From positions 3,530,001-3,594,000 of the forward strand of contig NZ_CP108455.1 of assembly GCF_036241575.1 (NCBI RefSeq): 64,000 nt of DNA, read 5' to 3'. Shown here piece by piece: positions 10,482-18,775 of the stretch. The notes below the pieces were generated by a model. That model saw only the letters and a program-made list of their open reading frames with translations. It did no database searches and was not told the DNA's origin. The position numbers were made by a program, and so were the translations under genes. Positions within the stretch are counted from its first letter, which is position 1. Each line of letters begins with the position of its first letter. The DNA is from Streptomyces sp. NBC_01267 (GTDB lineage: Bacteria; Actinomycetota; Actinomycetes; Streptomycetales; Streptomycetaceae).

Positions 10482-10964
10482 TCAGGACGCGAGGACCTCG
10501 TCGAGCAGAGCCTCGGCCTTGTCTTCGTTCGTGTTCTCCGCAAGAGCGAGCTCGCTCACCAGGATCTGGCGGGCCTTGGCGAGCATCCGCTTCTCACCTG
10601 CGGAAAGTCCGCGCTCACGCTCACGACGCCACAGGTCGCGCACGACTTCGGCGACCTTGATGACATCGCCGGAGGCGAGTTTCTCAAGATTTGCCTTGTA
10701 ACGGCGGGACCAGTTCGTGGGCTCTTCGGCGTACGGTGCGCGAAGCACCTCGAAGACCCGGTCCAGCCCTTCCTGACCAACCACGTCGCGTACGCCTACG
10801 AACTCCGCATTGTCCGCCGGCACACGAACAGTCAAGTCGCCCTGGGCGACCTTGAGCACCAAGTAGGTCTTGTCCACGCCTTTGATCTGGCGAGTTTCGA
10901 TAGCCTCGATCAGCGCGGCCCCGTGATGGGGATAGACCACGGTGTCGCCAACCTTGAACGTCAT
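10482..10964 (-). CDS. carD: CarD-family RNA polymerase-binding regulator
   Basis: The 160-residue protein matches CarD in length. It starts with the RNA polymerase beta-subunit-interacting Tudor-like domain ([18 protein letters not shown]), followed by the helical DNA-binding domain with the conserved tryptophan ([17 protein letters not shown]) and [22 protein letters not shown]. CarD stabilises open promoter complexes, notably at rRNA promoters. It is transcribed toward ispD. The upstream region of 600 bp to the divergent lipoprotein gene is unusually long and repeat-bearing. Confidence 0.95.
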   Translation of the reverse strand: MTFKVGDTVVYPHHGAALIEAIETRQIKGVDKTYLVLKVAQGDLTVRVPADNAEFVGVRDVVGQEGLDRVFEVLRAPYAEEPTNWSRRYKANLEKLASGDVIKVAEVVRDLWRRERERGLSAGEKRMLAKARQILVSELALAENTNEDKAEALLDEVLAS

Positions 10965-11570
10965 GTGACAGGTACCCCTTCCGTGGCTATCCAGGGTAAC
11001 ACGAGAACGGCTTCTTCTGAATGACGTTTTCGCAGGTCAGGGCATATCTCGGGGCTTGACAACAGCAACAGGAACGTGCTGCGGACGGCTTCCGGAAGAC
11101 GGTATTCGCAGGTCGGAGCCGCTCTGCGGGCGAACAGAAACGCACAACCTACAGGGTTCCGAACCTCCCTCACAGGGGGCTAACGTCCCGATTTGCCAGA
11201 TTCCAAACAGTGAACTTCGCTACGTCTGTTCGGTTGCCGATCACCCGTACGGACGCAATCCGGAATTGATCACTACCGAGATCACGGAGGAGATCACGAA
11301 GCAGATCACGAAGGAGATCACCGCGCGCCGCAAGAGGGTTTTCCGTAAGGAATACGTGGCGCCCCGGAGAATTGATCACCCGCGATATGTGAACACCGTA
11401 CGAAGCCGCACGATCGGGCAACCGCGGGGTACCGGTACCCCGCCTGGGGCGGGTCGGGTGCGAGCCCGCGACAACGGCTCGGTAACCTGAGCGCGCTGAC
11501 ACACCCTTAGGGAGGCTTTACACCCTCCCGCCCCCGCCTCTGTCCGAACGTCCTAGGAGAAGCCGCCGCC
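10965..11570. other. Long divergent intergenic region between carD and a lipoprotein gene
   Basis: No convincing gene is seen in these 606 bases; open frames on both strands look non-coding. It should hold the promoters of carD (minus) and the lipoprotein gene (plus). A tttgacaac-like -35 element (gcttgacaacagc, about 11053) faces right. It contains the GATCAC cluster listed separately. Confidence 0.6.
11239..11379. repeat. Cluster of seven GATCAC hexamers, five of them in 12-bp phase
   Basis: GATCAC occurs at 11239, 11268, 11280, 11292, 11304, 11316 and 11374. Those from 11268 to 11316 are exactly 12 bp apart, forming a tandem array (gagatcacgaag and variants, 11278-11325). Confidence 0.8.
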
Positions 11571-12233
11571 GTGAGCTGCAGCCTTCGACGCGGCGTCCTC
11601 GCCGCTTCTGCCATCGTGGTCTCGATCGCCTCCCTGTCCGCCTGCGCCGCGGGCAACGACGCCGCGACGATCGAGGTCAAGCCGGACAACGCCGCCACCT
11701 CCGTCGGCGTCATCAAGGTCCAGAACGCGACGGTGATCACCCAGCCGAAGGCCGACGTCGAGGGTCCCGCCGTCATCTCCGCGACGCTCTTCAACAACGG
11801 CAGCACGAACCAGACCCTCGACGACATCTCGATCGCGGGCTCCACTTCCCTGGTGAAGATCACCCCCGCCAAGGGTTCGGGCCAGGTCGTCGTGCCCGCG
11901 CACGGCTCGGTTCTCATCGGCGGCAAGAACCACGCCGCCGCCGTGCTCGCCGACGGCCGCAAGGCAGCCGCGGACGGCAGCACCCAGAACCTGGTCTTCC
12001 AGTTCAGCGAGACCGGCAAGGTCCCGCTGACGGCGTACGTCGTCCCGGCGACCAGCTACTTCACCGGCTTCGGTCCGAGCAGCCTGCCCACGGCGCCCGC
12101 CACGCCCAGCACGCCGTCGAACCCGACCGGCACCCCGTCCGGCAAGGGCACCCCGAACGGGACCATCCCCTCGAACTCGGTGCCGCCGAACAAGGCGACC
12201 CCCTCCGACTCGGCCACCGCGACGATCGGCTGA
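11571..12233 (+). CDS. Lipoprotein of unknown function
   Basis: The 220-residue product begins with a lipoprotein signal peptide: basic start (SCSLRRG), hydrophobic core, and a lipobox LSAC with the acylated cysteine at about residue 26. The mature part (about 30-165) is a beta-rich domain (VGVIKVQNATVI, VISATLFNNGS, VVVPAHGSVLIGG) resembling the copper-chaperone/cupredoxin-like lipoproteins of actinobacteria, but without an evident metal motif. The last 60 residues are a Pro/Thr/Ser-rich tail. It starts with GTG, after an AGGAG site (ctaggagaagc). It is convergent with phoP and separated from it by a strong terminator. Confidence 0.8.
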   Translation: MSCSLRRGVLAASAIVVSIASLSACAAGNDAATIEVKPDNAATSVGVIKVQNATVITQPKADVEGPAVISATLFNNGSTNQTLDDISIAGSTSLVKITPAKGSGQVVVPAHGSVLIGGKNHAAAVLADGRKAAADGSTQNLVFQFSETGKVPLTAYVVPATSYFTGFGPSSLPTAPATPSTPSNPTGTPSGKGTPNGTIPSNSVPPNKATPSDSATATIG

Positions 12234-12247
12234 CCCGGTCCACGTAC

Positions 12248-12299
12248 GCATACGGAGGTGCCCCCGCCGGAACGGTCCGGCGGGGGCACCTCCGTATGC
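12248..12299. terminator. Bidirectional terminator between the lipoprotein gene and phoP
   Basis: A perfect 23-bp stem (12248-12270 with 12277-12299) with a 6-base loop sits in the gap between two convergent genes and can serve both. Confidence 0.92.
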
Positions 12300-12330
12300 A
12301 GCCGTACGGCATACGGGCGTACGGGTCGGT

Positions 12331-13011
12331 CTACGGCTCGAACTTGTAGCCCAGGCCCCGGACCGTCACCAGATACCTGGGCGCACCCGGGTCCGGCTCG
12401 ATCTTGGCGCGCAGCCGCTTCACGTGGACGTCCAGGGTCTTGGTGTCGCCGACGTAGTCCGCGCCCCAGACCCGGTCGATCAGCTGCATCCGGGTCAGCA
12501 CCCGGCCCGCGTTCCTGAGCAGCATCTCCAGCAGGTCGAACTCCTTCAGCGGCAGGTCGACCTTGGCGCCGGAGACCGTGACGACATGGCGGTCCACGTC
12601 CATCCGGACCGGGCCGGCCTCCAGGGCCGCCGGGGAAACCTCCTCCGGCTCGCCGCGGCGGCGCAGGACCGCGCGGATGCGCGCGACCAGCTCCCGCGAG
12701 GAGAACGGCTTGGTGACGTAGTCGTCGGCTCCTATTTCCAGGCCGACCACCTTGTCGATCTCACTGTCCTTCGCCGTCACCATGATCACCGGGACGTTGG
12801 AACGCCCGCGCAGCTGGCGGCAGACCTCCGTACCGGGCAGCCCCGGCAGCATCAGGTCGAGCAGGACGAGGTCGGCGCCGTTGCGCTCGAACTCGTCGAG
12901 GCCGTCGGGTCCCGTGGCCGCGATGGCGACCTCGAAACCTTCCTTGCGGAGCATGTAGGACAGGGCGTCGCTGAAGGATTCCTCATCCTCGACGACAAGC
13001 ACTCGGGTCAC
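12331..13011 (-). CDS. phoP: Phosphate-response regulator PhoP
   Basis: This is a 226-residue OmpR-type response regulator. The receiver domain has the acidic pocket (VVEDEE), the phosphoacceptor Asp52 in LLDLMLPG, the conserved Thr/Ser in MVTAKD and Lys in VTKPFS. A winged-helix DNA-binding domain follows (LPLKEFDLLEMLLRNAGRVLTR ... DVHVKRLRAKIE ... VRGLGYKF). The pairing with a PhoR-type kinase overlapping by 4 bp, divergent from phoU, is the Streptomyces phoRP arrangement. PhoP controls phosphate scavenging and represses antibiotic production under phosphate limitation, binding PHO boxes. Confidence 0.94.
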   Translation of the reverse strand: MTRVLVVEDEESFSDALSYMLRKEGFEVAIAATGPDGLDEFERNGADLVLLDLMLPGLPGTEVCRQLRGRSNVPVIMVTAKDSEIDKVVGLEIGADDYVTKPFSSRELVARIRAVLRRRGEPEEVSPAALEAGPVRMDVDRHVVTVSGAKVDLPLKEFDLLEMLLRNAGRVLTRMQLIDRVWGADYVGDTKTLDVHVKRLRAKIEPDPGAPRYLVTVRGLGYKFEP

Positions 13012-14276
13012 GGAAGGACCTCCGGGGCAGGAATGGGATCAGCGGAAAGGAAGGTCGCGTACGGCTGGTCGTCGTCCACGTCGACGACGTCCGGCCCTGA
13101 ATCCTTGCGGCTGCGGCCGTTGCGCGTGGCACCGGCTTCCGGCAGCCGCAGGGTGAACGTGGAGCCCTGGCCCTCCGAGCTCCACACCGTGACCTCCCCG
13201 CCGTGCGAGGCGGCCACGTGTTTGACGATGGCGAGGCCCAGGCCCGTGCCGCCGGTGGCCCGCGAACGGGCCGGGTCGACGCGGTAGAAGCGCTCGAAGA
13301 TCCGCTCCCGGTCCTTCTCGGAGATGCCGAGCCCCTGGTCGGTGACGGCTATCTCGATGAAGTCCCCGCCCGGGGCGGAGGCGCGGCGGGCCGCGATGCC
13401 GACCCGGGTGCGGGCCGGTGAGTAGTTGACCGCGTTCTCGACGAGATTGCCGAGGGCGGCGGCGAGCTGCGACCGGTTGCCCCAGACGTGCAGGTCGGCG
13501 GTACCGCCTGCCGCCATGGTGATGTGTTTGGTACCTGCCTGATGACGGCAGCGGTCGATGGCCTCGGCCACCAGGACATCGACCCGGACCGGCTCGGCGT
13601 CCTCCAGCGGGTCGTCGTTCTGCACCCGGGAGAGGTCGATGAGTTCCTGAACCAGATTGGTGAGCCGGGTCGCTTCGATCTGCATCCGGCCCGCGAACCG
13701 GGTGACCGCCTCGGGGTCGTCGGACGCGTCCATGACCGCTTCGGAGAGCAGCGAGAGCGCGCCGACCGGGGTCTTGAGCTCATGGCTCACGTTGGCGACG
13801 AAGTCCCGCCGGACCGCTTCGATACGACGGGCCTCGGTGAGGTCCTCGACGAGCAGCAGTACCAGCCGGGAGCCAAGCGGTGCGACGCGGGCGGAGACCG
13901 CGAGGGCCTCGCCCCGGCCGGTGCCCCGGCGGGGCAGGTCCAGTTCGACCTGTCGTATCTCCCCGTCGCGCCGGGTGTCACGGGCCATGTGGAGCATGGG
14001 CTCCACGGCCAGCTTGCCGCCCCTGACCAGCCCCAGGGCGTACGCCGCCGAGCTGGCCTTGACCACCGAGTCGCTCTCGTCGAGCACCACGGCGGACGAG
14101 CTGAGCACCGAGAGAACCGTGTCGACGCCGGGCGGCAGCACGTCGCCGGTGTGCAGGGAGGTCCGGGTGGGGCGGGCCTGATCGCGCTCGCTCCAGCGGA
14201 ACGCCAGCACGCCGATCACGCCGGTGCACAGCCCGACGATCGCGCTTGCTGCGGCGACCGCCGCGTTCACGTCCAT
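13008..14276 (-). CDS. phoR: Phosphate sensor histidine kinase PhoR
   Basis: The 422-residue kinase has one N-terminal membrane helix (about residues 5-26), a short cytoplasmic linker, a PAS-like region, and the kinase core. The H-box is FVANVSHELKTPVGAL with His165, and the ATPase domain shows the N-box (LGNLVENAVNYS), the G1 motif DQGLGISEKD, and the G2 motif TGGTGLGLAIVKH. A single membrane span without a large external domain is typical of actinobacterial PhoR. Its stop overlaps the phoP start by 4 bp, so the two are translationally coupled. The start is ATG at 14276. Confidence 0.93.
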   Translation of the reverse strand: MDVNAAVAAASAIVGLCTGVIGVLAFRWSERDQARPTRTSLHTGDVLPPGVDTVLSVLSSSAVVLDESDSVVKASSAAYALGLVRGGKLAVEPMLHMARDTRRDGEIRQVELDLPRRGTGRGEALAVSARVAPLGSRLVLLLVEDLTEARRIEAVRRDFVANVSHELKTPVGALSLLSEAVMDASDDPEAVTRFAGRMQIEATRLTNLVQELIDLSRVQNDDPLEDAEPVRVDVLVAEAIDRCRHQAGTKHITMAAGGTADLHVWGNRSQLAAALGNLVENAVNYSPARTRVGIAARRASAPGGDFIEIAVTDQGLGISEKDRERIFERFYRVDPARSRATGGTGLGLAIVKHVAASHGGEVTVWSSEGQGSTFTLRLPEAGATRNGRSRKDSGPDVVDVDDDQPYATFLSADPIPAPEVLP

Positions 14277-14349
14277 GCCACAAGGTTATGCGGCCCCACC
14301 GGCACATCCCCAGCCAAATGGGTGCCCGCTCGAACGTTCGTCGCCCAGA

Positions 14350-14382
14350 GTTCACCGAGGGGACAGGGTCGATTCACTTGGG
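14350..14382. promoter_or_regulatory. Candidate PHO box in the phoR-phoU intergenic region
   Basis: Units at 14350 (gttcaccgagg) and 14372 (attcacttggg) lie exactly two 11-bp steps apart, with a weaker unit at 14361. This matches the 11-bp direct-repeat form of PhoP operators (GTTCACC consensus). It would allow PhoP to control phoRP and phoU-mtpA divergently. Confidence 0.65.
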
Positions 14383-14514
14383 GTGACTGAAACGGACGCG
14401 TGCCGCCCGCACCGTGGAAGCGTGGGGGCCGGACAGCTGCAGGACGCCTCCGGACAGTGTCGGCTCCAGTCGGCTTCCGTCGGTTGCAGTCGGTCGTACA
14501 AGAGAGGAAACCCA

Positions 14515-15195
14515 ATGCGGGACGCGTACCACGAGGAACTGGACTCGATCGGCGAAGGTCTGGTCGAGATGGCCCGGCTCGTCGGTTCGGCGATCGGCCG
14601 GGCCACGACCGCGATGCTCGACGCCGATCTCAAGCTCGCCGAGAGCGTGATCGCCGCCGATCAGAAGGTCGACGACCTCCAGCACGACCTCGAAGCACGG
14701 GCCATCGCCCTGCTGGCCCGGCAACAGCCCGTCGCCACGGATCTGCGCATCGTGGTCACCTCGCTGCGGATGAGCGCCGACCTGGAGCGCTCGGGCGACC
14801 TGGCCCAGCATGTCGCGAAGCTCACACGGCTCCGCTACCCGGAACGTGCCGTTCCGAACGATCTGCACGCCACGATCCTGGAAATGGGTCAGCTCGCGCA
14901 GCGGCTGATGGCGAAGGCGGCGGAGGTCATCATCACGATGGACGTCGACCTGGCCCTCCAGCTGGAGACGGACGACGACGAGATGGACCTGCTGCACCGG
15001 ACGCTCTTCCAGCACCTGATGGACGACCGCTGGAAGCACGGCATCGAGACGGCGGTGGACGTCACGCTCCTCGGCCGCTACTACGAGCGGTTCGCCGACC
15101 ACGCGGTGTCGGTGGCCAAGCGCGTGGTGTACCTGGTGACGGGCGAGCACGCGGACGAACTCCAGTCCGCCCCGGCGCAGGTCGAGGGGGCGTGA
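14515..15195 (+). CDS. phoU: Phosphate signalling protein PhoU
   Basis: The 226-residue protein consists of two three-helix PhoU repeats with the metal-binding signature ExxxD in each: SADLERSGDLAQHVAK (about residue 85) and the later RYYERFADHAVSVAKR (about 190). PhoU dampens PhoR activity and links it to the Pst phosphate transporter. The ATG at 14515 follows a GAGAGG ribosome-binding site. It is divergent from phoRP and is followed by a metallothionein-like gene in the same direction, probably co-transcribed. Confidence 0.94.
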   Translation: MRDAYHEELDSIGEGLVEMARLVGSAIGRATTAMLDADLKLAESVIAADQKVDDLQHDLEARAIALLARQQPVATDLRIVVTSLRMSADLERSGDLAQHVAKLTRLRYPERAVPNDLHATILEMGQLAQRLMAKAAEVIITMDVDLALQLETDDDEMDLLHRTLFQHLMDDRWKHGIETAVDVTLLGRYYERFADHAVSVAKRVVYLVTGEHADELQSAPAQVEGA

Positions 15196-15294
15196 ACGGC
15201 GCGCTTGCGCGTATGCGCCGTTGATGCGCCCCGCCGGGATGGGTATGGGATGGCAGAGGCAGTACGACCTCGTATGTCTGATCAGGAGGAACCC

Positions 15295-15444
15295 ATGGCC
15301 GATTCCCCCGTCACCGATCCCCAGCAGGAAGCCGCTGTCGAAGTGCACCACCTGCGCGTTCTCGGCGCCTGCGGCTGCGGCTCGGGCTGCGGCTGCGGCT
15401 GCCAGTCGGGAGCACCGTGCCAGTGCGGCGGGTGCCACGGCTGA
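15295..15444 (+). CDS. mtpA: Small cysteine-rich metallothionein-like protein
   Basis: A 49-residue protein whose C-terminal 25 residues hold eight cysteines in CxC spacing (ACGCGSGCGCGC then PCQCGGC), with a terminal His-Gly. This is a metal-binding pattern; the N-terminal half is acidic and lacks cysteines. The start ATG at 15295 has an excellent AGGAGG site six bases upstream. It lies 100 bp after phoU, the place of the mtpA metallothionein gene in Streptomyces. The metal bound (zinc, copper or other) cannot be told. Confidence 0.8.
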   Translation: MADSPVTDPQQEAAVEVHHLRVLGACGCGSGCGCGCQSGAPCQCGGCHG

Positions 15445-15480
15445 CGCGCGCCGTTCCGTAGGGCGGTTCCGTACAACCGG

Positions 15481-15526
15481 GAGAGCCCCGTCCAGCGCCT
15501 GTTCAGGCCTGATGGACGGGGCTCTC
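15481..15526. terminator. Terminator after mtpA
   Basis: A 14-bp perfect outer stem (15481-15494 with 15513-15526) closes over an inner gcctg/caggc stem. It lies between convergent genes and may serve both. Confidence 0.88.
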
Positions 15527-15548
15527 CGTGCGCGAACGGTCAGTACGG

Positions 15549-16970
15549 TCAGTGACGTCGCTGGTAGCGGCGCCTCCGGGTGAAGAGCACCGCACCGAGG
15601 GCGCTGAGTACGACGGCGACGCCACCCATCAGCGTGAACGAGTCACCGGTGTCGGCCAGTTCACCGCCGGCGCCAGCGTCTCCGCCGCCGGTTCCGCCGT
15701 TGTCGCCGTATGCGCCGCCGTTGTCGCCACCGCTGGCGCCGCTGCCGCCACCGCTGTCGCCGTAGGCGCCGCCGTTGTCGCCACCGCCGCTGGAACCGCC
15801 GTTGGAACCACCGCCGTTGGAGCCACCACTGTCGCCGTAGGCTCCGCCGTCATCCGAGGGCACCGAGCCCGAGGGGGACGGGCTCTCACTCTCCGACGGC
15901 GAAGGCGCAGGGCTCTCGCTCTCGCTCGCCGAGGGAGACGGCGACGGACTCCCGCTCTCGGACGGCGACGGAGACGGACTCTCACTCTCCGAAGGGGACG
16001 GAGACGGACTCTCGCTCTCGGACGGGGACGGGGACGGAGACGGACTCTCGCTCTCCGAAGGGGACGGAGACGGACTCTCACTCTCCGACGGCGAAGGGGA
16101 CGGACTCTCACTCTCCGAGGCCGAAGGTGACGGCGACGGAGACGGCGACTCCGGATTGCAGCGGGCGTGCACCGCTCCCAGACGGGCACCCGCGATCGGC
16201 CCGTCGTAGACCACGGCCCCCGACGTGTCGCGCAGCACCCCGGTCACCGACACGTCGAACCATGCCTCGGCCTCGTACGCCCCCGGCGTCTGGATCTCAC
16301 CGCCCGGTACGACGTGGTGCGTGAAGACCACCCGCAACGTGCTGTCTCCCAGGGTGTCGGGCTGGTTCAGCTCGGCCCCGGTGACCGGGAGCTCCGTGGT
16401 GCCGACGTCCACGCGGTGGCCCAGTACCGCGATCTGCTGTCCGTCCGTGTGCGCGTAGGCGAGGGCGTACGGGCCGAACGGCGGCGGGGTGCACTCCGCG
16501 TACGTGTTCAGCGAGCCGATCGCACCGCTGGGGTTCGTGGAGATGAGATCCAGCCCGTGCAGGCTGATCACGATTCCCGCCGCGTCCACCTTCGCGTAGT
16601 GCTTGGCGTCGGTGATCGAGGTGGTCACGGCGTGCGTGCCGTCCTGGTAGTAGGCCAGCACCCCGTCCGGGTCGGAGAAGTCGCCGGTGTCCTCGCCGCC
16701 GTTCAGGGGCGGCGATCCCGCCGTGCCGTACGTCCCGTGGAACGCGGACGCATGCAGTGCGGCCACCCGGGAGATGTCCAGGTGGATCAGGGCGGCGCTG
16801 GTGTCGCCCGCAGGGGCGGCAGCGGCTCCGGCCCGTTCGGCCCCCGGGTACACGAGCAGCAGCCCGGTCAGCGCCGCCGCGGTCGCGGTCCCGGCTGCGA
16901 CCACCGGCACGGGACCGACGAATAGCCCTTTTCTGCGTTCTTTATTCACATATGACACATATCGCACCAA
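15549..16970 (-). CDS. LAXTG sortase-anchored surface protein with Ser-Pro-Glu repeats
   Basis: The 473-residue protein starts with a basic segment and a signal helix (VPVVAAGTATAAALTGLLLV). Residues about 45-275 are a globular exported domain with two cysteines (ECTPPPF and ARCNPE). Residues about 275-375 are a stalk of SPSPSESE-type repeats, followed by a Gly-rich region with three NGGAYGD units. The end is a cell-wall sorting signal: LADTG, a hydrophobic helix (LMGGVAVVLSALGAVLF) and a positive tail (TRRRRYQRRH). LAXTG is the motif of class E sortases of Streptomyces. The start is uncertain: TTG 16970, GTG 16967, 16958 or 16949 are all in frame; GTG 16967 has GGGGG 5 bases upstream. Confidence 0.85.
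   Translation of the reverse strand: MVRYVSYVNKERRKGLFVGPVPVVAAGTATAAALTGLLLVYPGAERAGAAAAPAGDTSAALIHLDISRVAALHASAFHGTYGTAGSPPLNGGEDTGDFSDPDGVLAYYQDGTHAVTTSITDAKHYAKVDAAGIVISLHGLDLISTNPSGAIGSLNTYAECTPPPFGPYALAYAHTDGQQIAVLGHRVDVGTTELPVTGAELNQPDTLGDSTLRVVFTHHVVPGGEIQTPGAYEAEAWFDVSVTGVLRDTSGAVVYDGPIAGARLGAVHARCNPESPSPSPSPSASESESPSPSPSESESPSPSPSESESPSPSPSPSESESPSPSPSESESPSPSPSESGSPSPSPSASESESPAPSPSESESPSPSGSVPSDDGGAYGDSGGSNGGGSNGGSSGGGDNGGAYGDSGGGSGASGGDNGGAYGDNGGTGGGDAGAGGELADTGDSFTLMGGVAVVLSALGAVLFTRRRRYQRRH
15860..16150. repeat. Tandem repeat encoding the Ser-Pro-Glu stalk
   Basis: Repeated units of about 24-36 bp (ggagacggactctc with variants) encode alternating SPSPS and ESES blocks of the overlapping surface protein; the units keep the reading frame. 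Confidence 0.85.
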
Positions 16971-16973
16971 AAG

Positions 16974-17006
16974 CCCCCTGCCCGTGATTGCGTCACGGGC
17001 AGGGGG
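16974..17006 (-). promoter_or_regulatory. Hairpin abutting the start of the surface-protein gene
   Basis: A perfect 14-bp stem (16974-16987 with 16993-17006) with a 5-base loop ends four bases before the first possible start codon. On the minus-strand RNA its 3' arm contains the only SD-like run (caggggg) and is followed by CTTTT, so it could hide the ribosome site or terminate transcription. Confidence 0.6.
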
Positions 17007-17323
17007 CCCTTCCGGGCGGAATTACTTCTTCTCGCCCTGGTCTTGCGACCAATCCGGGTCGAGCCGGCCCTTCGCTGGTCGGTGCAGCAGGTCCTCGGAC
17101 GTGCGTGACGGGAGTGGCCTTCCGGGTGCCGAGAGTGCCGCCTCTTCGACATTCACTTGCCGTGGTGAGCAGCTCTGCTCCGACAGCAACGGCTGATTGC
17201 GCAGCACCCCGCACGCTTGCGGGCTGCACGCTTTGCGCGCTCGGACCACCGTCCGAGCGATATACCCGCGGGGAGCGCGTGTCCGTGCGCACCGAACACA
17301 CCATCACTTTTAACTTAACGCTT
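17007..17323. other. Divergent intergenic region
   Basis: No gene is seen. It separates the LAXTG gene from the beta-propeller gene and contains a 7-bp hairpin (gctcgga/tccgagc, 17239-17258). The last 40 bases before the ATG at 17324 are AT-rich (acttttaacttaacgctt), suiting a promoter or leader. Confidence 0.5.
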
Positions 17324-18451
17324 ATGAAATCTCACTTCCTGTCACCATTGACCCGGGGGTTGTCGGCGTTGACAGCCGCCGTGGCCCTCTCGGTCACGGC
17401 TGCCGCAGGCGCCGCCTCGGCCGATGGGACGTTCCTCGGCCGTCTGCACACCGTGCGTGAGATTGCCTCCACGGTCCCCACGAACGGCGACGTGAACCCC
17501 TACGGCACGGCCGTGGTCGCGCGCGACGCCGGGAGGCTCCACCGAGGCAACGTGCTGGTCAGCAACTTCAACAACAGCCAGAACCAGCAAGGCACGGGCA
17601 CCACACTGGTCCAGATCAGCCCGCGGGGCACCGCCAAGCTGTTCGCCCGGATCGATCCGCGCCGCCTGCCCGGCCGATGCCCCGGCGGCGTGGGGCTCAC
17701 CACGGCCCTGAGCATCCTGCCCGGCGGGTGGGTGGTGGTCGGCAGCCTGCCGACCACCGACGGCACATCCGCCACCGCCCGGGCAGGTTGCCTGCTGGTA
17801 CTCGACAGCCACGGCAAGGTCCGCGAGACGCTCGCCGGAGGCGGCATCAACGGACCCTGGGACATGACCGCCGCGAGCCACGGCGACCGTACCGACCTGT
17901 TCGTCACCAACGTGCTCAACGGCACTGTGGCGGGCGGCGGCAACGAAGTGGACCGGGGCACCGTCCTGCGCATCACCCTCAAGCGCCATGGCAACCGGCC
18001 GCCGCAGCGGCTGAGGACCACCAGGATCGGCTCGGGTTTCGCCCAGAAGACCGACCCCGCCGCCCTGGTGATCGGCCCGACAGGCGTAGGCCTTGCCAAG
18101 AACGGCTCGCTCTACGTTGCTGACACGGTCAAGAACCGGATCACCGTCATCCCGCGCGCACTGTCCCGGGGATCCAGCGCCGGCACCGGCCGGGTCGTCA
18201 GCAGCGGCGGCCGGCTCAACGGCCCCCTCGGCCTGGCCATCGCACCCAACGGCCACATCCTGACCGTCAACAGCGGTGACGGCAACATCGTCGAGACCAC
18301 ACCGAGGGGTCGCCAAGTGGCGTTCCGGCAACTCGACAACAGCGGCTCCCCGCCCGGCGCGGGCGCGCTGTTCGGCCTTGCGGTGGACTTGGACTGTGAC
18401 GCCGTGTACTTCGTCGACGACGCCACCAACTTCCTCAACGTCCTGCGCTGA
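17324..18451 (+). CDS. Exported NHL/SMP-30-like beta-propeller protein
   Basis: The 375-residue protein has a signal peptide (residues 1-32, LSALTAAVALSVTAAAGAASA) and then repeated beta-propeller blades: NVLVSNFNNSQNQQGTGTT, DLFVTNVLNG, GLAKNGSLYVADTVKNRIT and LAIAPNGHILTVNSGDGNIVE. These are characteristic of NHL/SMP-30-type propellers such as lactonases or strictosidine-synthase relatives. No catalytic metal ligands can be assigned with confidence. The ATG at 17324 is chosen because it starts the signal peptide. The gene ends in an exact duplication that includes its stop codon. Confidence 0.8.
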   Translation: MKSHFLSPLTRGLSALTAAVALSVTAAAGAASADGTFLGRLHTVREIASTVPTNGDVNPYGTAVVARDAGRLHRGNVLVSNFNNSQNQQGTGTTLVQISPRGTAKLFARIDPRRLPGRCPGGVGLTTALSILPGGWVVVGSLPTTDGTSATARAGCLLVLDSHGKVRETLAGGGINGPWDMTAASHGDRTDLFVTNVLNGTVAGGGNEVDRGTVLRITLKRHGNRPPQRLRTTRIGSGFAQKTDPAALVIGPTGVGLAKNGSLYVADTVKNRITVIPRALSRGSSAGTGRVVSSGGRLNGPLGLAIAPNGHILTVNSGDGNIVETTPRGRQVAFRQLDNSGSPPGAGALFGLAVDLDCDAVYFVDDATNFLNVLR

Positions 18452-18464
18452 CGTCCTGCGCTGA
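18439..18464. repeat. Exact 13-bp tandem duplication spanning a stop codon
   Basis: cgtcctgcgctga occurs at 18439-18451 and again at 18452-18464. The first copy holds the last three codons and TGA of the propeller gene, so the coding end plus stop is copied in full just downstream. Confidence 0.9.
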
Positions 18465-18477
18465 TCCACGAGCAGCA

Positions 18478-18509
18478 CCAGAGGCCCCGGATCTCTCCGG
18501 GGCCTCTGG
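18478..18509 (+). terminator. Terminator after the beta-propeller gene, partly duplicated downstream
   Basis: A 13-bp stem (ccagaggccccgg with its complement) has a 6-base loop. A second degenerate copy of its loop and 3' arm (ccccggatctctcc ... ggcctctgg) follows to about 18547. Confidence 0.85.
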
Positions 18510-18615
18510 CGTGTGCGCCCCGGATCTCTCCACTCCGGGGCCTCTGGCCGAGGCCACCCCCGGCGGCGGATCGGTCTACCGCCTCCCGGCCGCGCCCGGT
18601 AGGGCAATACGGCAG

Positions 18616-18650
18616 CAGGGCCCGGACCGCGCATCGCGGTCCGGGCCCTG
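18616..18650. terminator. Strong hairpin between convergent genes
   Basis: A 16-bp perfect stem (18616-18631 with 18635-18650) has a 3-base loop. It could act as a second bidirectional terminator. Confidence 0.75.
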
Positions 18651-18723
18651 CCCCGTGCGGTGCCGCCCTGCGGCGGCGGTGCGCCAGCTCTGTGCGGTGC
18701 CGTCGCCCGCCTGCCCGGCTGAA

Positions 18724-18763
18724 AAGCCCCCCACCACACGGAGAACCCGCAGGTGGGGGGCTT
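18724..18763 (-). terminator. Terminator of gpmA
   Basis: aagccccccacc (18724-18735) pairs with ggtggggggctt (18752-18763), 13 bp past the gpmA stop. On the minus strand the stem ends in TT. Confidence 0.85.
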
Positions 18764-18775
18764 ACAGCTGGCTGG

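Noticed and set aside
11056..11490. Open frames on both strands in the carD upstream region
   Set aside because: They run through the GATCAC repeats, lack ribosome sites and have no protein-like composition.
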